Counted from the first letter of the stretch, positions 34,276 to 46,230 are shown. The stretch: 64,000 nucleotides of DNA from Rhodovastum sp963714255 (GCA_963714255.1 CAVQNU010000009.1:1-64000), one strand, 5' to 3'. The notes: generated by a model not told the origin, from the letters alone. Numbers and translations are program-made.

Positions 34276-37194
34276 ATTTGCCTGTGGGGGCGGGGCGGCG
34301 AACACTTGCTGCAAGGCATCGATCAGGTCACGGCGCAGGAACGGCTTGCGCAACAGGCTGAACCGCCCGGCGCTGCCCGATGGATCGGCGGAAAACCCCG
34401 AGGTCAGCAATACCCGCAAGCCCGGCCGAACCGTCAGCGCAAGCCCGGCCAGCGCCGCCCCGTCCATACGGCCGGGCAACACCACGTCGCTGAACAGCAG
34501 ATCGATCGGCTCGCCCCCTTGCAGCAGCGGCAAAGCCTGTTCGGCACTGCCCGCCGCCAGCACCCGCAAGCCCAGCGCGGCAAAATGGCGCGACACAACC
34601 CGCAGCACCGCCTCCTGGTCCTCGACCAGCAGCACCGTCATCCCGTCGGCGCGGAACGCCGCCGCTTCCGGCGCCGCGAACGGCGTGACCGCCGCGTCGA
34701 CTTCCGGCAGCAGCAAGTCCACCCGCGTCCCCATGCCCGGCCGGCTGCGCAGATCCACATGGCCGCCGGACTGGCGGGCGAAGCCATACACCATGCTCAG
34801 GCCAAGCCCGCTGCCCTCGCCCACCGGCTTGGTGGTGAAGAACGGGTCGAACACGCGGCGCTGCTCCCGTTCAGGAATGCCGCGCCCGCAATCCTCGACG
34901 AACACCGCGGCATAGCGTCCCGGCGCGAGCAGGTCGGGCAGCGCCTGCAGAGGGCTGCCGACCGTGCGGCGCGCCACCCCAAGCATGATCCGCCCGCCCG
35001 CCGGCAAGGCGTCGCGGGCGTTCAGCACCAGGTTCATCACCGCAGTCTCAAGCTGGACGGGATCGACGTTCACGGTCGCCTCCGTGCCGTCGAACGCTGT
35101 TTCCAACTGGTGGCGGGTGGCGAGCGCACGCCGCAGCAGCGGCACCAGCCGGGACAACTGCGCATGCAGCCCCACCACCTGCGGACGCAAAGTCTGGCGC
35201 CGCGCATAAGACAGCAACTGGCTGGTCAGCTCCGCTCCCCGGCTGGCCGCGTACTGCGCTGCATCCAGCATGGCGTGCACCGGGCTGCCTTGGGGCATCT
35301 CTGCCAGCGCGTCGCCGAGGTTCAGCATCACCACGGTGAGCAGATTGTTGAAGTCGTGCGCCACCCCGCCGGTGATCTGGCCAATCGTGCTCAGCCGCTC
35401 CGACTGCAGCAGCGCCTCCTGGGCGGTGCGCAACTCGGTGATGTCGCTGACCACCGCGATGCGGGCGCGCCGCCCGTGCCACTGGATGGGCTGCGAGGCG
35501 GTCTGCACATGCAGCACCTCACCGGTCCGGGTGAGGTTGCACAGCGGGCCCATCCGCCTGAAGCCATCGCCGAACCGGGCCAGTTCGGCGGCGACAGCCG
35601 CGCGCTGCTCGGGCGGGCGCAGGTCCGAAACACGCAGCCCGAGGAATTCGTCCCGGCTCCACCCGTACATGCGCACCGCCGCGGCGTTCGCTTCCAGGAA
35701 CCGCAGCGTCGTTTCGTCGTAAATGAAGATCGGCAGCGGGTTGTTCTCGAAGATCAGGCGGAAGGCGCGGTTGCGCTCGGCCAGCGCGCGTTCGTCGGCG
35801 CGGCGCTGGGTGATGTCGCGCTGGATGGCGATCCAATGGGTCGGCATGCCGGCGGCATCCGCCAGCGTGCTGATTTCGGTCTCCACCCACACGTGGCTGC
35901 CATCCTTGCGATGGCCGCGCAGCTCGGTTCGGATGCGCCGCCCGGCGCGAACCGCCGCACGGACGGCGGCAAGCTGCCGCCGGTCGGTTTCCGGCCCCAT
36001 GAAAATCCCGGGCGAGGCCCCGACGATTTCGCTGCGCTCCCAGCCGGTCACCCGCGACACCGCGGCGCTGGCATACAGGATGCGCGCGTCCAGGATGCGG
36101 GGGTCGCCATGCGCGCCCGGCCCGGCCTGCACGATCAGCACCGAATCGGACGCCGCGTCCAGCGCCGCCCTGAGCAGGCGCTGCTGCTCCTCGGCGACGT
36201 GGCGGAACATGGCCGGCCGCAGCGTGTCGACGAGATCGAACAGGTGCTCGCCGAGCGTCTGCAGGTTGGGCGGGGGGCGGTCAAACTGCTGGACGATCAC
36301 GAACTTGCGCTCGCCCAGGCTGACCGGCTGCACCAGCATGGCGCGCAGCCCGGCTTCCCAGCTGGCCTGAAGCAAGGGCAGTCTGGTGAGGTCGGCCTGC
36401 GAGAAGTCGATGGCGACGCGGTGCTCCCGCAGCATCGCCTTTCCCATCAGCGTCGCCTCCGCCGGTGGCCTTGTGGCGCGGCACCAGGCGAGGAACGCGT
36501 CGGGCAAAGGCGGTCCGCTGACGTGGTACTCGGCCAGGGAAACGTGGCCGTCGGGCAGCATCTGCCATACCGAGCCGACGCGCGCCCCGTTCGCGGCACC
36601 AATGCGCGCCAGCACCGCGCGGATCATGGTCGGCCAGTCCGGTGCTTCGAAGCTCATCCGCAGCAGGTCGGCGTGCAGCTGTGCAGTGCGGTTGGCCGCT
36701 GCCAGCTGCCGCTCGCGCAGCCTGGCATCGAGCAGGGCGACGATGGTAGCGGCCAGGTCCTCCAGCACCCGCACTGCATCGGGGTCCGGGGCCGGGCGCG
36801 GTGCGCGGTCGAGCACGCACAGCGTGCCGATCACCTGCCCGCTTTCGGTGCGCAGCGGCGTGCCGGCATAGAAGCGGACATGCGGGGGGCCGGTGACCAT
36901 CGGATTGCCGGCATGGACGGGGTCGGCCAGCGTATCCGCAATGACCAGGGTGCGGGGGGACGTGATGGCCAAGCCGCAGAACCCGGCCTGCCGGGGCGCC
37001 CCGCTCAGCGCGATGCCGTGGCAGGATTTGAAAAACAGCCGCTCGGCGCCGACCAGGCACAGTACCGCCATCGGCACGTCCAGCAGCCGGGCGGCGAGCG
37101 CGGTGATACGGTCGAACCCCGGCTCCGGGGGCGTGTCCATGATCTGGTAGGAGTCCAGGGCATCGAGCCTGAGCTTCTCCTGCGCAGCGTCCAC
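34273..37194 (-). CDS. Soluble hybrid sensor histidine kinase (GAF-PAS-PAS-HisKA-HATPase-REC)
   Basis: A 973-aa protein without transmembrane helices. An N-terminal GAF domain (residues about 20-165) is followed by a second GAF-like region. Two PAS domains follow (about 340-460 and 470-590; PAS/PAC endings DITQRRADERAL and DITELRTAQEAL). The dimerisation domain has phosphoacceptor H613 in GGVAHDFNNLL. The ATPase domain has NLVLNARDALP, GRGIPE and GSGLGLSMVYGFARQSGG. The C-terminal receiver has D903 in LLFSDVVLPG. The VAHDFNNLL-type H-box marks the HisKA family found with internal receivers. It is a sensor for a cytosolic signal; output partner and ligand unknown. Confidence 0.93.
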   Translation of the reverse strand: MDAAQEKLRLDALDSYQIMDTPPEPGFDRITALAARLLDVPMAVLCLVGAERLFFKSCHGIALSGAPRQAGFCGLAITSPRTLVIADTLADPVHAGNPMVTGPPHVRFYAGTPLRTESGQVIGTLCVLDRAPRPAPDPDAVRVLEDLAATIVALLDARLRERQLAAANRTAQLHADLLRMSFEAPDWPTMIRAVLARIGAANGARVGSVWQMLPDGHVSLAEYHVSGPPLPDAFLAWCRATRPPAEATLMGKAMLREHRVAIDFSQADLTRLPLLQASWEAGLRAMLVQPVSLGERKFVIVQQFDRPPPNLQTLGEHLFDLVDTLRPAMFRHVAEEQQRLLRAALDAASDSVLIVQAGPGAHGDPRILDARILYASAAVSRVTGWERSEIVGASPGIFMGPETDRRQLAAVRAAVRAGRRIRTELRGHRKDGSHVWVETEISTLADAAGMPTHWIAIQRDITQRRADERALAERNRAFRLIFENNPLPIFIYDETTLRFLEANAAAVRMYGWSRDEFLGLRVSDLRPPEQRAAVAAELARFGDGFRRMGPLCNLTRTGEVLHVQTASQPIQWHGRRARIAVVSDITELRTAQEALLQSERLSTIGQITGGVAHDFNNLLTVVMLNLGDALAEMPQGSPVHAMLDAAQYAASRGAELTSQLLSYARRQTLRPQVVGLHAQLSRLVPLLRRALATRHQLETAFDGTEATVNVDPVQLETAVMNLVLNARDALPAGGRIMLGVARRTVGSPLQALPDLLAPGRYAAVFVEDCGRGIPEREQRRVFDPFFTTKPVGEGSGLGLSMVYGFARQSGGHVDLRSRPGMGTRVDLLLPEVDAAVTPFAAPEAAAFRADGMTVLLVEDQEAVLRVVSRHFAALGLRVLAAGSAEQALPLLQGGEPIDLLFSDVVLPGRMDGAALAGLALTVRPGLRVLLTSGFSADPSGSAGRFSLLRKPFLRRDLIDALQQVFAAPPPQAN

Positions 37195-37265
37195 GCGGTG
37201 TCTTCCCTCCCGAGGTATGCTGGTACGTTATAGGGCTGGCAGGTTTCGTAACCAAGCCATGCGGC

Positions 37266-37304
37266 GTGAAGGAAGGCCAGGGCAGAGCCCTGGCCTTCCT
37301 TCCT
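37266..37304. repeat. Intergenic hairpin repeat, short copy R9
   Basis: Outer module only: the GGCCAGGGC/GCCCTGGCC hairpin bordered by GAAGGAA and TTCCTTC, giving a stem of about 16 bp. It sits directly after the last gene of the kdp operon (same strand), where it can serve as the operon terminator. Confidence 0.7.
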
Positions 37305-37490
37305 TCAGTGCCTGGTCAGCAGCCAGTTCGCCAAAATCGCCAGGCCGCCGACCAAATAAACAACCAGAGCCGCGAGCCGCATCCGTCCGCCAAACCGGCT
37401 GAGCGGCGGCACCACCCCTGGCGCGATCAGCAGCGCCATGGCCAGCAGGCTGAGGGCCTGCAACTGGCGGAACGGGTCCATCGGGGTCAT
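37305..37490 (-). CDS. 61-aa two-helix membrane protein ending the kdp operon
   Basis: MTPMDPFRQLQ is followed by two hydrophobic helices (ALSLLAMALLIAPGVVPPL and LAALVVYLVGGLAILANWLL) joined by a basic loop (SRFGGRMR). Its ATG overlaps the stop of the IIA gene by 4 nt, so it is translated with the operon. The family is not recognised. Its position suggests an accessory role in potassium uptake or its sensing, which is inference only. Confidence 0.65.
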   Translation of the reverse strand: MTPMDPFRQLQALSLLAMALLIAPGVVPPLSRFGGRMRLAALVVYLVGGLAILANWLLTRH

Positions 37491-37939
37491 CCCAGCAAGG
37501 CCGCCCGCAAGCCGGCGGGCGGGGCGGCGCGCATCGCCTCGGCCACGCCCGGCGTGCGCAGCCGCCGCGACACCGCCGCCAGCGCGCGCAGATGCTCGGC
37601 ATCCGCCGCCGGGCTGAGCAGCAGGAACACCAGGTCGACCGGCCGCCCGTCCACCGCATCGAATGCCACCGGCCGGTCGAGCCGGGCCAGGAAGCCCGAG
37701 GGCGCGGCCAGCGCCGCCATCCTCGCATGCGGCAGGGCGATGCCGCCGCCGGTGCCGGTCGAGCCGAGCGCCTCGCGCGCCGCCAGAGCGGCGGCGATCT
37801 CCGCCGGTGCCAGCCCAAGCTGCTCGCCGGAAGCCCGCGCGAGCTGGGCCAGCAGCGCGGTTTTGTCGGCCGCGCGCAGCCGGTCGAGCACGTGGCCGGG
37901 CGGGATCAGCACGTCGAGTGTCAGGGGCGGCAGCGTCAT
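37487..37939 (-). CDS. PTS IIA (PtsN / EIIA-Ntr-like) regulatory protein in the kdp operon
   Basis: A 150-aa PTS EIIA type-2 domain. The phosphorylatable histidine is H71 in GGGIALPHARM, and the family end pattern VDLVFLLLSPAADAEHLRAL is present. It has no EIIB or EIIC partner here. In enteric and rhizobial bacteria, EIIA-Ntr binds the sensor KdpD and links nitrogen-PTS phosphorylation to potassium uptake. A IIA gene inside the kdp operon, overlapping the kdpE stop by 4 nt, suggests a dedicated regulator of this KdpD. It could instead be the cell's only PtsN. Confidence 0.85.
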   Translation of the reverse strand: MTLPPLTLDVLIPPGHVLDRLRAADKTALLAQLARASGEQLGLAPAEIAAALAAREALGSTGTGGGIALPHARMAALAAPSGFLARLDRPVAFDAVDGRPVDLVFLLLSPAADAEHLRALAAVSRRLRTPGVAEAMRAAPPAGLRAALLG

Positions 37940-38628
37940 GGCGGGGTCTCTTGTTCGGCGAGGCGATACCCCACGCCGGTCTCGGTCAGGATGTGACGCG
38001 GCCGCTCGGGGTCAGCCTCGATCTTCTGGCGAATCTGCCGCACATACACGCGCAACTGCTGCACGTCGCCCCCCGCGCCCCAGAGGCGGGCGAGGATGAA
38101 GCGGTGGGTCAGCACCCGTCCGGCATGCGCGACCAGCAAGGTGAGGATATCCCACTCGCGCGGCGACAGTTTCGTCTCGACCCCGCGCACATGCACGTAG
38201 CGGCGGACCAGGTCCACCTCCAGGTCGCCGCTGCGGAAGGCGGGGGCCGCACCTTCCTGCTGCAGCCGGTGGCGCAGCGCGGTGCGCAGCCGCGCCATCA
38301 GCTCGTCCATGCCGAACGGCTTGGTCACGTAGTCGTCGGCGCCGAGGTCGAGCGCCTCCACCTTGGCGTGTTCGGCCTCGCGTGAGGTCAGCACCACGAT
38401 CGGCACGGCGCTGCCGGCGCGGATGGCGCGGATGACATCGAGCCCGTCGCGGTCGGGCAGGCCGAGATCGAGAATGACCACGTCCGGCCGGTCGGCGGCG
38501 ACGCGCGCCAGCGCGTCCGCGGCGGTGGCGGCCTCCAGCGTGCGGTAGCCCTGCGCGCCCAGGCTGGTGCGCAGCAGGCGCCGGATCGCCGGCTCGTCGT
38601 CGACGATCAGCACGCATTGCCCGGTCAT
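37936..38628 (-). CDS. kdpE: KdpE response regulator
   Basis: A 230-aa OmpR-family transcription factor. The receiver domain has phosphoacceptor D54 in VVILDLGLPDRDG and Lys in DDYVTKPFGMDEL. The winged-helix domain has KLSPREWDILTLLVAHAG, HRFILARLWG and LRVYVRQIRQKIE. It is activated by KdpD and turns on the kdp promoter at low potassium or osmotic stress. Its ATG overlaps the kdpD stop. Confidence 0.95.
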   Translation of the reverse strand: MTGQCVLIVDDEPAIRRLLRTSLGAQGYRTLEAATAADALARVAADRPDVVILDLGLPDRDGLDVIRAIRAGSAVPIVVLTSREAEHAKVEALDLGADDYVTKPFGMDELMARLRTALRHRLQQEGAAPAFRSGDLEVDLVRRYVHVRGVETKLSPREWDILTLLVAHAGRVLTHRFILARLWGAGGDVQQLRVYVRQIRQKIEADPERPRHILTETGVGYRLAEQETPP

Positions 38629-41342
38629 GCCGCCGCCGGCAGGGTGATGGTGAACACCGCACCGGAGCGGTCGCGCCGGTTGGCGGCGGTGACGGTGCCG
38701 CCCATCGCCTCGACGAAGCCGCGGCAGATCGCCAGCCCCAGCCCGGTGCCGGCGCGCTGGCGGTCGCCGCCGGGAATGCGGCGGAACTTGTCGAACACAA
38801 GTTCCAGCGCGTCCTCGGGCAGGCCGGCCCCTTCGTCGATCACCTGCAGCCGCACCAGCCGCTCCACGCCGGCGCGGCCCACCCCCGGCAGCTTCTCCTG
38901 CCAGGCGCGCAACAGCACGGTGCTGCCTTCGGGGGCATATTTCGCCGCATTGTCGAGCAGGTTGAACAGCACCTGTTCGAACAGCACGGGATCGATCTTC
39001 AGCAGCGGCAGGTCGGGGGCGAGGTCCATTTCCACCCGGTGCTCGGCCAGCACCCGGCCGGCCCGGGCCAGGGCGGCGCCGGCCATTTCGCCGAGATCGG
39101 CCGCCTCCATGCGCGGCGCCAGCGCCCCCAATTCCAGCCGCGTCATGTCCAGCAGATTGCCGACGAAGCGGTTCAGCCGTTCGGCCTCCTCGCGGATGGT
39201 GACGAGCAGGTCGCGCCGCCCGGCCTCGTCCAGCAGCGCGTGGTAGCTTTCCAGTCCGCTCGCCGCCCCCAGGATGGCGGCGAGCGGGGTGCGCAGATCG
39301 TGCGAAATCGAGGTCAGCAGCGCCGAGCGCAGCCGCTCGGTCTCGGCCAGCAGCCTGGTGCGGTCCACGTCGGCGGCGAGGTTCACCCGTTCGATGGCCA
39401 CCGCCGCCTGGTCGGCCAGCGCATCGAGCAGGCGGCGCTGGTCGGGCGGCAGCAGCGGGCGGGTGGTGTCCGCCGGGCCGTCGCGGTCGATGCCGAGCAC
39501 GCCCACCGGGCCGCGCCCGGTGCGCAGCGGCAGGAACAGGCGGGGCGCGCCGGGCAGGGTGTCGGCGCCGCGTCCGGCCTCGCGGTTGTTCTTCCAGCAC
39601 CACGAGGCGGCGGCCAGGTCGGCTTCATCCAGCGCGTCCTCGGGCGGATAGCCGGCGCGCACGGCGATGCCGTCGGTGCCATGTTCGCTGTCCGGCAGCA
39701 GCAGCACCACGCGCACTTTCAGCATGGTGGCGACCTGATAGGTGGTGGCCCAGAGCAGGTCGTCCATGTCGAGGATGCCGGCGAGTTTGCGGCTGAAGCG
39801 GTAAAGCTCCTCGGTGGTGCCCGCCCGGCCGCGCGCCGCCAGCGCCTGCGCGCGCATGCCGGCGGCGAGGTTGCCGGCGATCAGGGCGGCGACGAGGAAA
39901 AAGAACAGCGCCACCACGTTCTCGGGATCGGCGATGGTGAAGGTGTAGACCGGCGGCAGGAAGAAGAAATTATAGGCCAGCACGCTGACCAGGCAGGCAT
40001 ACAGGGACGGCCAGAGGCCGAAAGTGGCCGCCGCGACCAACACCGCGGTGAGGAATGCCAGCGAGATGTTGCTGACCGTCAGCACCAGTTGCAGTCCGAG
40101 CCCGACCAGCACCGCGGCCGCGACGATCAGGGTGCTGGCGACATAGGGCCAGGCGCGCAGGTCGCGCGCCGGCGCCGCTGGTGCCGGCGCGCGGGCGGTG
40201 CGGTTCTCGCCGCCGCCGACCACGTGCACCGGAATATCGCCCGCGCGCGCGATCAGATCGTTGGCGAAACTGCCGCGCAGCCATCCGAACGGACCGCGCG
40301 GGCGTGGCTGGCCCACCACGAGATGGGAGAAATTGCGTTCGCGCGCATAGGCCAGGATGTCGCCCGGCACGTCGTGGCCGGGGATGGTGACGGCCTCGCC
40401 GCCGAGCCGCTCGGCCAGGCGCAGCGCATCGGCGATGCTGGTGCGGGCGGCTTCCGACAGTTCCGCGCGGGAGGCGGTTTCGACATGCAGCGCCGTCCAG
40501 GGCGCGCGCAGGCGCTCGGCCAGGCGGCGGCCGTAGCGCACCAGCGCCGCGCCCTTGCCGGTGCCGGCAACGCACACCAGCACCCGCTCGCCGGCCGGCC
40601 AGGGGCCGCTGATGGCGTGCGCCTGCATATGATCGAGCAGCTGCGCATCGACCCGCTGGGCGGTGCGCCGCAGCGCCAGTTCGCGCAACGCGGTCAGGTT
40701 GCCGGGGGAGAAATAATGCCCGAGCGCGCGCGCGGCGGTCTGCGGCACATAGACCTTGCCTTCGCGCAGCCGCTGCATCAGGTCGTCGGGGGTAAGGTCG
40801 ACCACCTCGATTTCGTCGGCGCGGTCGAGCACCCCGTCCGGCACCGTCTCGCGCACGCGGATGCGGGTGATGCTGGCGACCACGTCGTTGAGGCTTTCGA
40901 CGTGCTGGATGTTCAGCGTGGTCCAGACGTCGATGCCGGCGGCGAGCAGTTCGTCGACATCCATGTAGCGCTTCGGATGGCGGCTGCCGGGCGCGTTGCT
41001 ATGGGCGAGCTCATCGACCAGGGCGAGCGCGGGGCGGCGGGCCAGCAGGGCGTCGAGGTCCATTTCCTGCAGCGTATTGCCGCGATATTCCACTTGCCGG
41101 CGGGGCAGCACCTCCAGCCCTTCCAGCAGCGCCGCGGTTTCGGCCCGGCCGTGCGTCTCGGCGATGCCGACGACGATATCGGTGCCCTCCCGCCGGCGCG
41201 CCTGGGCGCTCGCCAGCATTTCGTAGGTCTTGCCCACGCCGGGGGCGGCGCCGAGGAAGATCTTCAGCCGCCCGCGGCCGGAGTCGCGGGCGGCTTGCTT
41301 CAGCAGGGCGTCCGGCGAGGGACGGACGTCGCGATCCGACAT
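38625..41342 (-). CDS. kdpD: KdpD sensor histidine kinase
   Basis: A 905-aa membrane kinase that senses potassium and turgor. The N-terminal KdpD domain has Walker A GAAPGVGKT (31-39) and the SNAPGSRHPKRYMDVDELL region. A universal-stress-protein domain follows (about 250-370), then four clustered transmembrane helices (about 400-495), a GAF domain, phosphoacceptor H681 in SISHDLRTPLAAIL, and an ATPase domain with NLLDNAAKYAPEG and GTGLGLAICRGF. Complete, of normal length, placed after kdpC in the operon. Confidence 0.96.
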   Translation of the reverse strand: MSDRDVRPSPDALLKQAARDSGRGRLKIFLGAAPGVGKTYEMLASAQARRREGTDIVVGIAETHGRAETAALLEGLEVLPRRQVEYRGNTLQEMDLDALLARRPALALVDELAHSNAPGSRHPKRYMDVDELLAAGIDVWTTLNIQHVESLNDVVASITRIRVRETVPDGVLDRADEIEVVDLTPDDLMQRLREGKVYVPQTAARALGHYFSPGNLTALRELALRRTAQRVDAQLLDHMQAHAISGPWPAGERVLVCVAGTGKGAALVRYGRRLAERLRAPWTALHVETASRAELSEAARTSIADALRLAERLGGEAVTIPGHDVPGDILAYARERNFSHLVVGQPRPRGPFGWLRGSFANDLIARAGDIPVHVVGGGENRTARAPAPAAPARDLRAWPYVASTLIVAAAVLVGLGLQLVLTVSNISLAFLTAVLVAAATFGLWPSLYACLVSVLAYNFFFLPPVYTFTIADPENVVALFFFLVAALIAGNLAAGMRAQALAARGRAGTTEELYRFSRKLAGILDMDDLLWATTYQVATMLKVRVVLLLPDSEHGTDGIAVRAGYPPEDALDEADLAAASWCWKNNREAGRGADTLPGAPRLFLPLRTGRGPVGVLGIDRDGPADTTRPLLPPDQRRLLDALADQAAVAIERVNLAADVDRTRLLAETERLRSALLTSISHDLRTPLAAILGAASGLESYHALLDEAGRRDLLVTIREEAERLNRFVGNLLDMTRLELGALAPRMEAADLGEMAGAALARAGRVLAEHRVEMDLAPDLPLLKIDPVLFEQVLFNLLDNAAKYAPEGSTVLLRAWQEKLPGVGRAGVERLVRLQVIDEGAGLPEDALELVFDKFRRIPGGDRQRAGTGLGLAICRGFVEAMGGTVTAANRRDRSGAVFTITLPAAA

Positions 41343-41350
41343 GAAACGGC

Positions 41351-41956
41351 TCAGTGCATCTTCAGCCCGTCCAGCACCAGGTTCAGCGCCAGAACGTTCA
41401 CCCGCGGCTCGCCGAGCACGCCCAGCGTGCGGGCCTCGACCGCGTGCTCGACCACCGCCCGCAGCGCCGCCTCGGGGATGTGGCGCGCCGCCGCGACCCG
41501 CCTGACCTGCAGCAAGGCCGAAGCCGGGGAGATGTCGGGGTCGAGGCCGCTCGCCGAGGTGGTGACCAGATCGGCCGGGACCGGCGCGCCGGCGGCTTCG
41601 GCCTTCAGCTTGCCGACATCCTCGGCTACCCGGTCGACCAGCGCCTTGGCCGTCGGTGCGAGGTTGGAGCCGACCGAATTGGCCGCGTTGTAGGGGGCGG
41701 GGATGGTCTTCGTGGCGTCGTTCGGGTCGGTGTCGGTGGTCGCCGAGGGGCGGGGGTGGAAATAGCGGTCACCGGCAAAGCTCTGGCCGATCAGCGCCGA
41801 GCCGATCACATGCCCGTCGCGCTCGATCAGGCTGCCATTGGCCTGGCGGGGGAACACCGCCTGGGCGATGCCGGTGATGGCCAGCGGATAGGCAAGCCCG
41901 CAGATCACGGTCAGCACCAGCATCAGCGTGACGGCGGGACGGATTTCGCGAAGCAT
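41351..41956 (-). CDS. kdpC: Potassium-transporting ATPase subunit KdpC
   Basis: A 201-aa subunit with one N-terminal transmembrane helix (AVTLMLVLTVICGLAYPLAI) and a periplasmic domain with the family motifs SALIGQSF, YFHPRPSAT, SNLAPT and TTSASGLDPDISPASA. It stabilises the KdpFABC complex. It is separated by short gaps from kdpB and kdpD. Confidence 0.96.
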   Translation of the reverse strand: MLREIRPAVTLMLVLTVICGLAYPLAITGIAQAVFPRQANGSLIERDGHVIGSALIGQSFAGDRYFHPRPSATTDTDPNDATKTIPAPYNAANSVGSNLAPTAKALVDRVAEDVGKLKAEAAGAPVPADLVTTSASGLDPDISPASALLQVRRVAAARHIPEAALRAVVEHAVEARTLGVLGEPRVNVLALNLVLDGLKMH

Positions 41957-41979
41957 GTCCGGAACTCCTTGCGGCAGTT

Positions 41980-44079
<2,100 letters not shown>

Positions 44080-44088
44080 GGCGGGACC

Positions 44089-45799
44089 TCAGTACGTCGT
44101 GCCGGCGAGCATGGCGAAATGCTCGACGATGGGGCCGAGGGCGAGGGCGGGGAAGAAGGTCAGGCCGCCGACGATCAGGATGACGCCGACGGCCAGGCCG
44201 ACGAATAGCGGCCCGGTGGTGGGGAAGGTGCCGGCCGAGGGCGGCACGGTTTTCTTCGCTGCCAGCGATCCGGCGATGGCAAGCGCCGGGATGATGACGA
44301 AGAAGCGCCCGATCAGCATGCCGAAGGCGAGCGAGGTGTTCCACCACGGCGTGTTGGCCGACAGGCCGGCAAACGCGCTGCCGTTGTTCGCCGCCGCCTC
44401 GACATAGGCGTACAACGCCTCGGTGAAGCCATGCGGCCCGCTGGCGGAAATGCCGGCGACCGCGCCCGGCAGCACCACCGCGACGGCGGTGAAGCCGAGC
44501 ATGGCGAGCGGCAGGCAGAGAATGGCCAGCATGGTCATTTTCACCTCCTTCGCCTCGATTTTCTTGCCGAGATATTCCGGCGTGCGCCCGACCATCAGCC
44601 CGGCCACGAACACGGCGATGATGGCGAACAGCAGGAACCCGTACAGGCCCGAGCCGACGCCGCCGTAAATGATCTCGCCCAGCATCATGTTGACCAGCGG
44701 CACCGCGCCGCCGAGGGGCAGAAAACTCTCGTGCATGGCGTTCACCGCGCCGCACGAGGTGTCGGTGGTGACGGTGGCGAACAGGGCGGAGAGCGGCGCG
44801 CCGAAGCGCACCTCCTTGCCCTCCATGTTGCCGAGTGCGGGATCGACGCCCAGCGCGGTCAGCAGCGGGTTGCCCTGTGCCTCCGACCAATAGGCCACGG
44901 CGATGCCGGCGAGGAACAGCAGGCCCATGGCGGCGAACACCGCCCAGCCCTGCCGCTTGTCGCCGACCATGCGGCCGAACATCGCCGTCAGCCCGGCGCC
45001 GATGGAGAAGATGGACAGGACCTGGATCAGGTTGGTGACGGCGGTGGGGTTCTCGAACGGGTGCGCCGAGTTGGCGTTGAAGAAGCCGCCCCCATTGGTG
45101 CCGAGGATCTTGATCGCCTCCTGCGAGGCGACCGGGCCGACGGCGATGGTCTGTGGCACCCCTTCCAGCGTGGTCGCCGCGACATAGGGGCCGAGGGTTT
45201 GCGGCACGCCCTGCCAGACATAGACCAGGGCGATGACGATGCAGGCCGGCAGCAGCACATACAATACGATGCGCACCAGGTCGGCCCAGTAATTGCCGAT
45301 GGTTTTCGCCGAGCGGCGGGCGAAGCCGCGCACGAAGGCGAAGGCGATGGCGATGCCGGCGGCGGCGGAGACGAAATTCTGCACCGTGAGCCCGGCCATC
45401 TGCGAGAAATACGACATCGTCGTCTCGCCGCCGTAGCTCTGCCAGTTGGTGTTGGTCAGGAAGCTGACCGCGGTGTTGAAGGCGAGATCGGGGGGCACCG
45501 CGGACTGACCGGCCGGGTTCAGCGGCAGCACATCCTGCAGCCGCAGCAGCGCATACAGAAGGGTGAACCCGGCCGCCTTGAAGGCCAGCATGCTGACGGC
45601 ATACGCGACCCAGCCCTGCTCGCGCGCCGGATCGACGCCGCCGAGCCAGGTACAGGCCGCGCTCCACCGGACCGAGCACCGGTGTCAGCAAGGTGCGGCG
45701 CCCCTCGGCGATGGCCGCCAGATAGGCGCCGACACTGGGGGTGATGGCGATGATGATCGCGGCGAACAGCGCGATCTGAACCCAGCCGTTGACGGTCAT
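44089..45799 (-). CDS. kdpA: Potassium-binding subunit KdpA, with one-base frameshift
   Basis: The channel-like subunit, about 569 aa after repair. The N-terminus MTVNGWVQIALFAAIIIAIT through VERGLYL is in one frame. The rest (WLGGVDPAREQGW, the first helices, the selectivity loop LGTNGGGFFNANSAHPFENP, TDTSCGAVNAMHES and so on to ALGPIVEHFAMLAG) is in the next frame. Deleting one G of the GG at 45649-45650 joins the two. Annotators reading only the long frame would place the start near 45591 and lose the first helix. All other kdp genes are intact, so an error is likely. Confidence 0.95.
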
Positions 45800-45809
45800 G
45801 GCGCGCCCC

Positions 45810-45899
45810 TCAGAACCGTTCCGGACGCAACAGCGCCCAGACGAGGTAGATGAGCAATCCGGCGGTCACCAGACCGCCGAGTGCGTAATCGAGAACCAT
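45810..45899 (-). CDS. kdpF: KdpF small subunit
   Basis: A 29-aa single-helix peptide (MVLDYALGGLVTAGLLIYLV, ending WALLRPERF). The YLVxALLRPE ending is the KdpF hallmark. KdpF sits at the KdpA/KdpB interface and stabilises the complex. It ends 10 nt before kdpA. Too short for standard gene finders. Confidence 0.92.
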   Translation of the reverse strand: MVLDYALGGLVTAGLLIYLVWALLRPERF

Positions 45900-45909
45900 G
45901 GCGTGCCCC

Positions 45910-45993
45910 TCAGAGCCGGTCGCAGAGCGTTGCGTAAGCCAGGCACAGGGCCAGGAAGGCCAGGCCGGCGGCCAGGAAGACGAGGTCAAGCAT
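45910..45993 (-). CDS. 27-aa membrane peptide upstream of kdpF
   Basis: MLDLVFLAAGLAFLALCLAY followed by ATLCDRL and a stop: one hydrophobic helix with a short charged CDRL tail. It stops 10 nt before the kdpF start on the same strand. Similar tiny peptides precede kdpF in other alphaproteobacteria as far as I recall. It is probably the first gene of the operon; its function is unknown. Confidence 0.65.
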   Translation of the reverse strand: MLDLVFLAAGLAFLALCLAYATLCDRL

Positions 45994-46040
45994 GTTTGTC
46001 CCATGCGGATGTGACACGGACCCGGAAGATCAGCGGTTCT

Positions 46041-46083
46041 GCATAGGAAAACGAGGGCGGCCTGCCGCCCCGGGCATAGGAAA
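46041..46083 (-). promoter_or_regulatory. Direct repeats upstream of the kdp operon (candidate KdpE operator)
   Basis: TTTCCTATGC occurs twice on the minus strand (46083-46074 and 46050-46041) exactly 33 bp apart, with a partial third copy just upstream (CCCTATGGG). A GGGCGGC/GCCGCCC hairpin lies between the copies. Position about 50-90 bp before the first kdp gene and spacing of about three helical turns fit binding by a dimeric OmpR-type regulator, which the operon encodes. Confidence 0.4.
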
Positions 46084-46230
46084 CCCATAGGGGCGGCGGG
46101 TCCGGCCGGCCGGTGCCGCACGGTCCGCCGGGCGCCGCCCGCCCCGCGCGTGCCGTGCGGTTGCCCAATGCGGTCACTTTTGTTCCAAGATCGCCCAATA
46201 AACAGGCACGCGTTCCAACGTCGCGCGCTG

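Noticed and set aside
45810..46121. A 103-codon frame covering kdpF with a long N-terminal extension
   Set aside because: Only the last 29 codons match KdpF. The upstream part overlaps the 27-aa peptide gene and the putative operator in a different frame.
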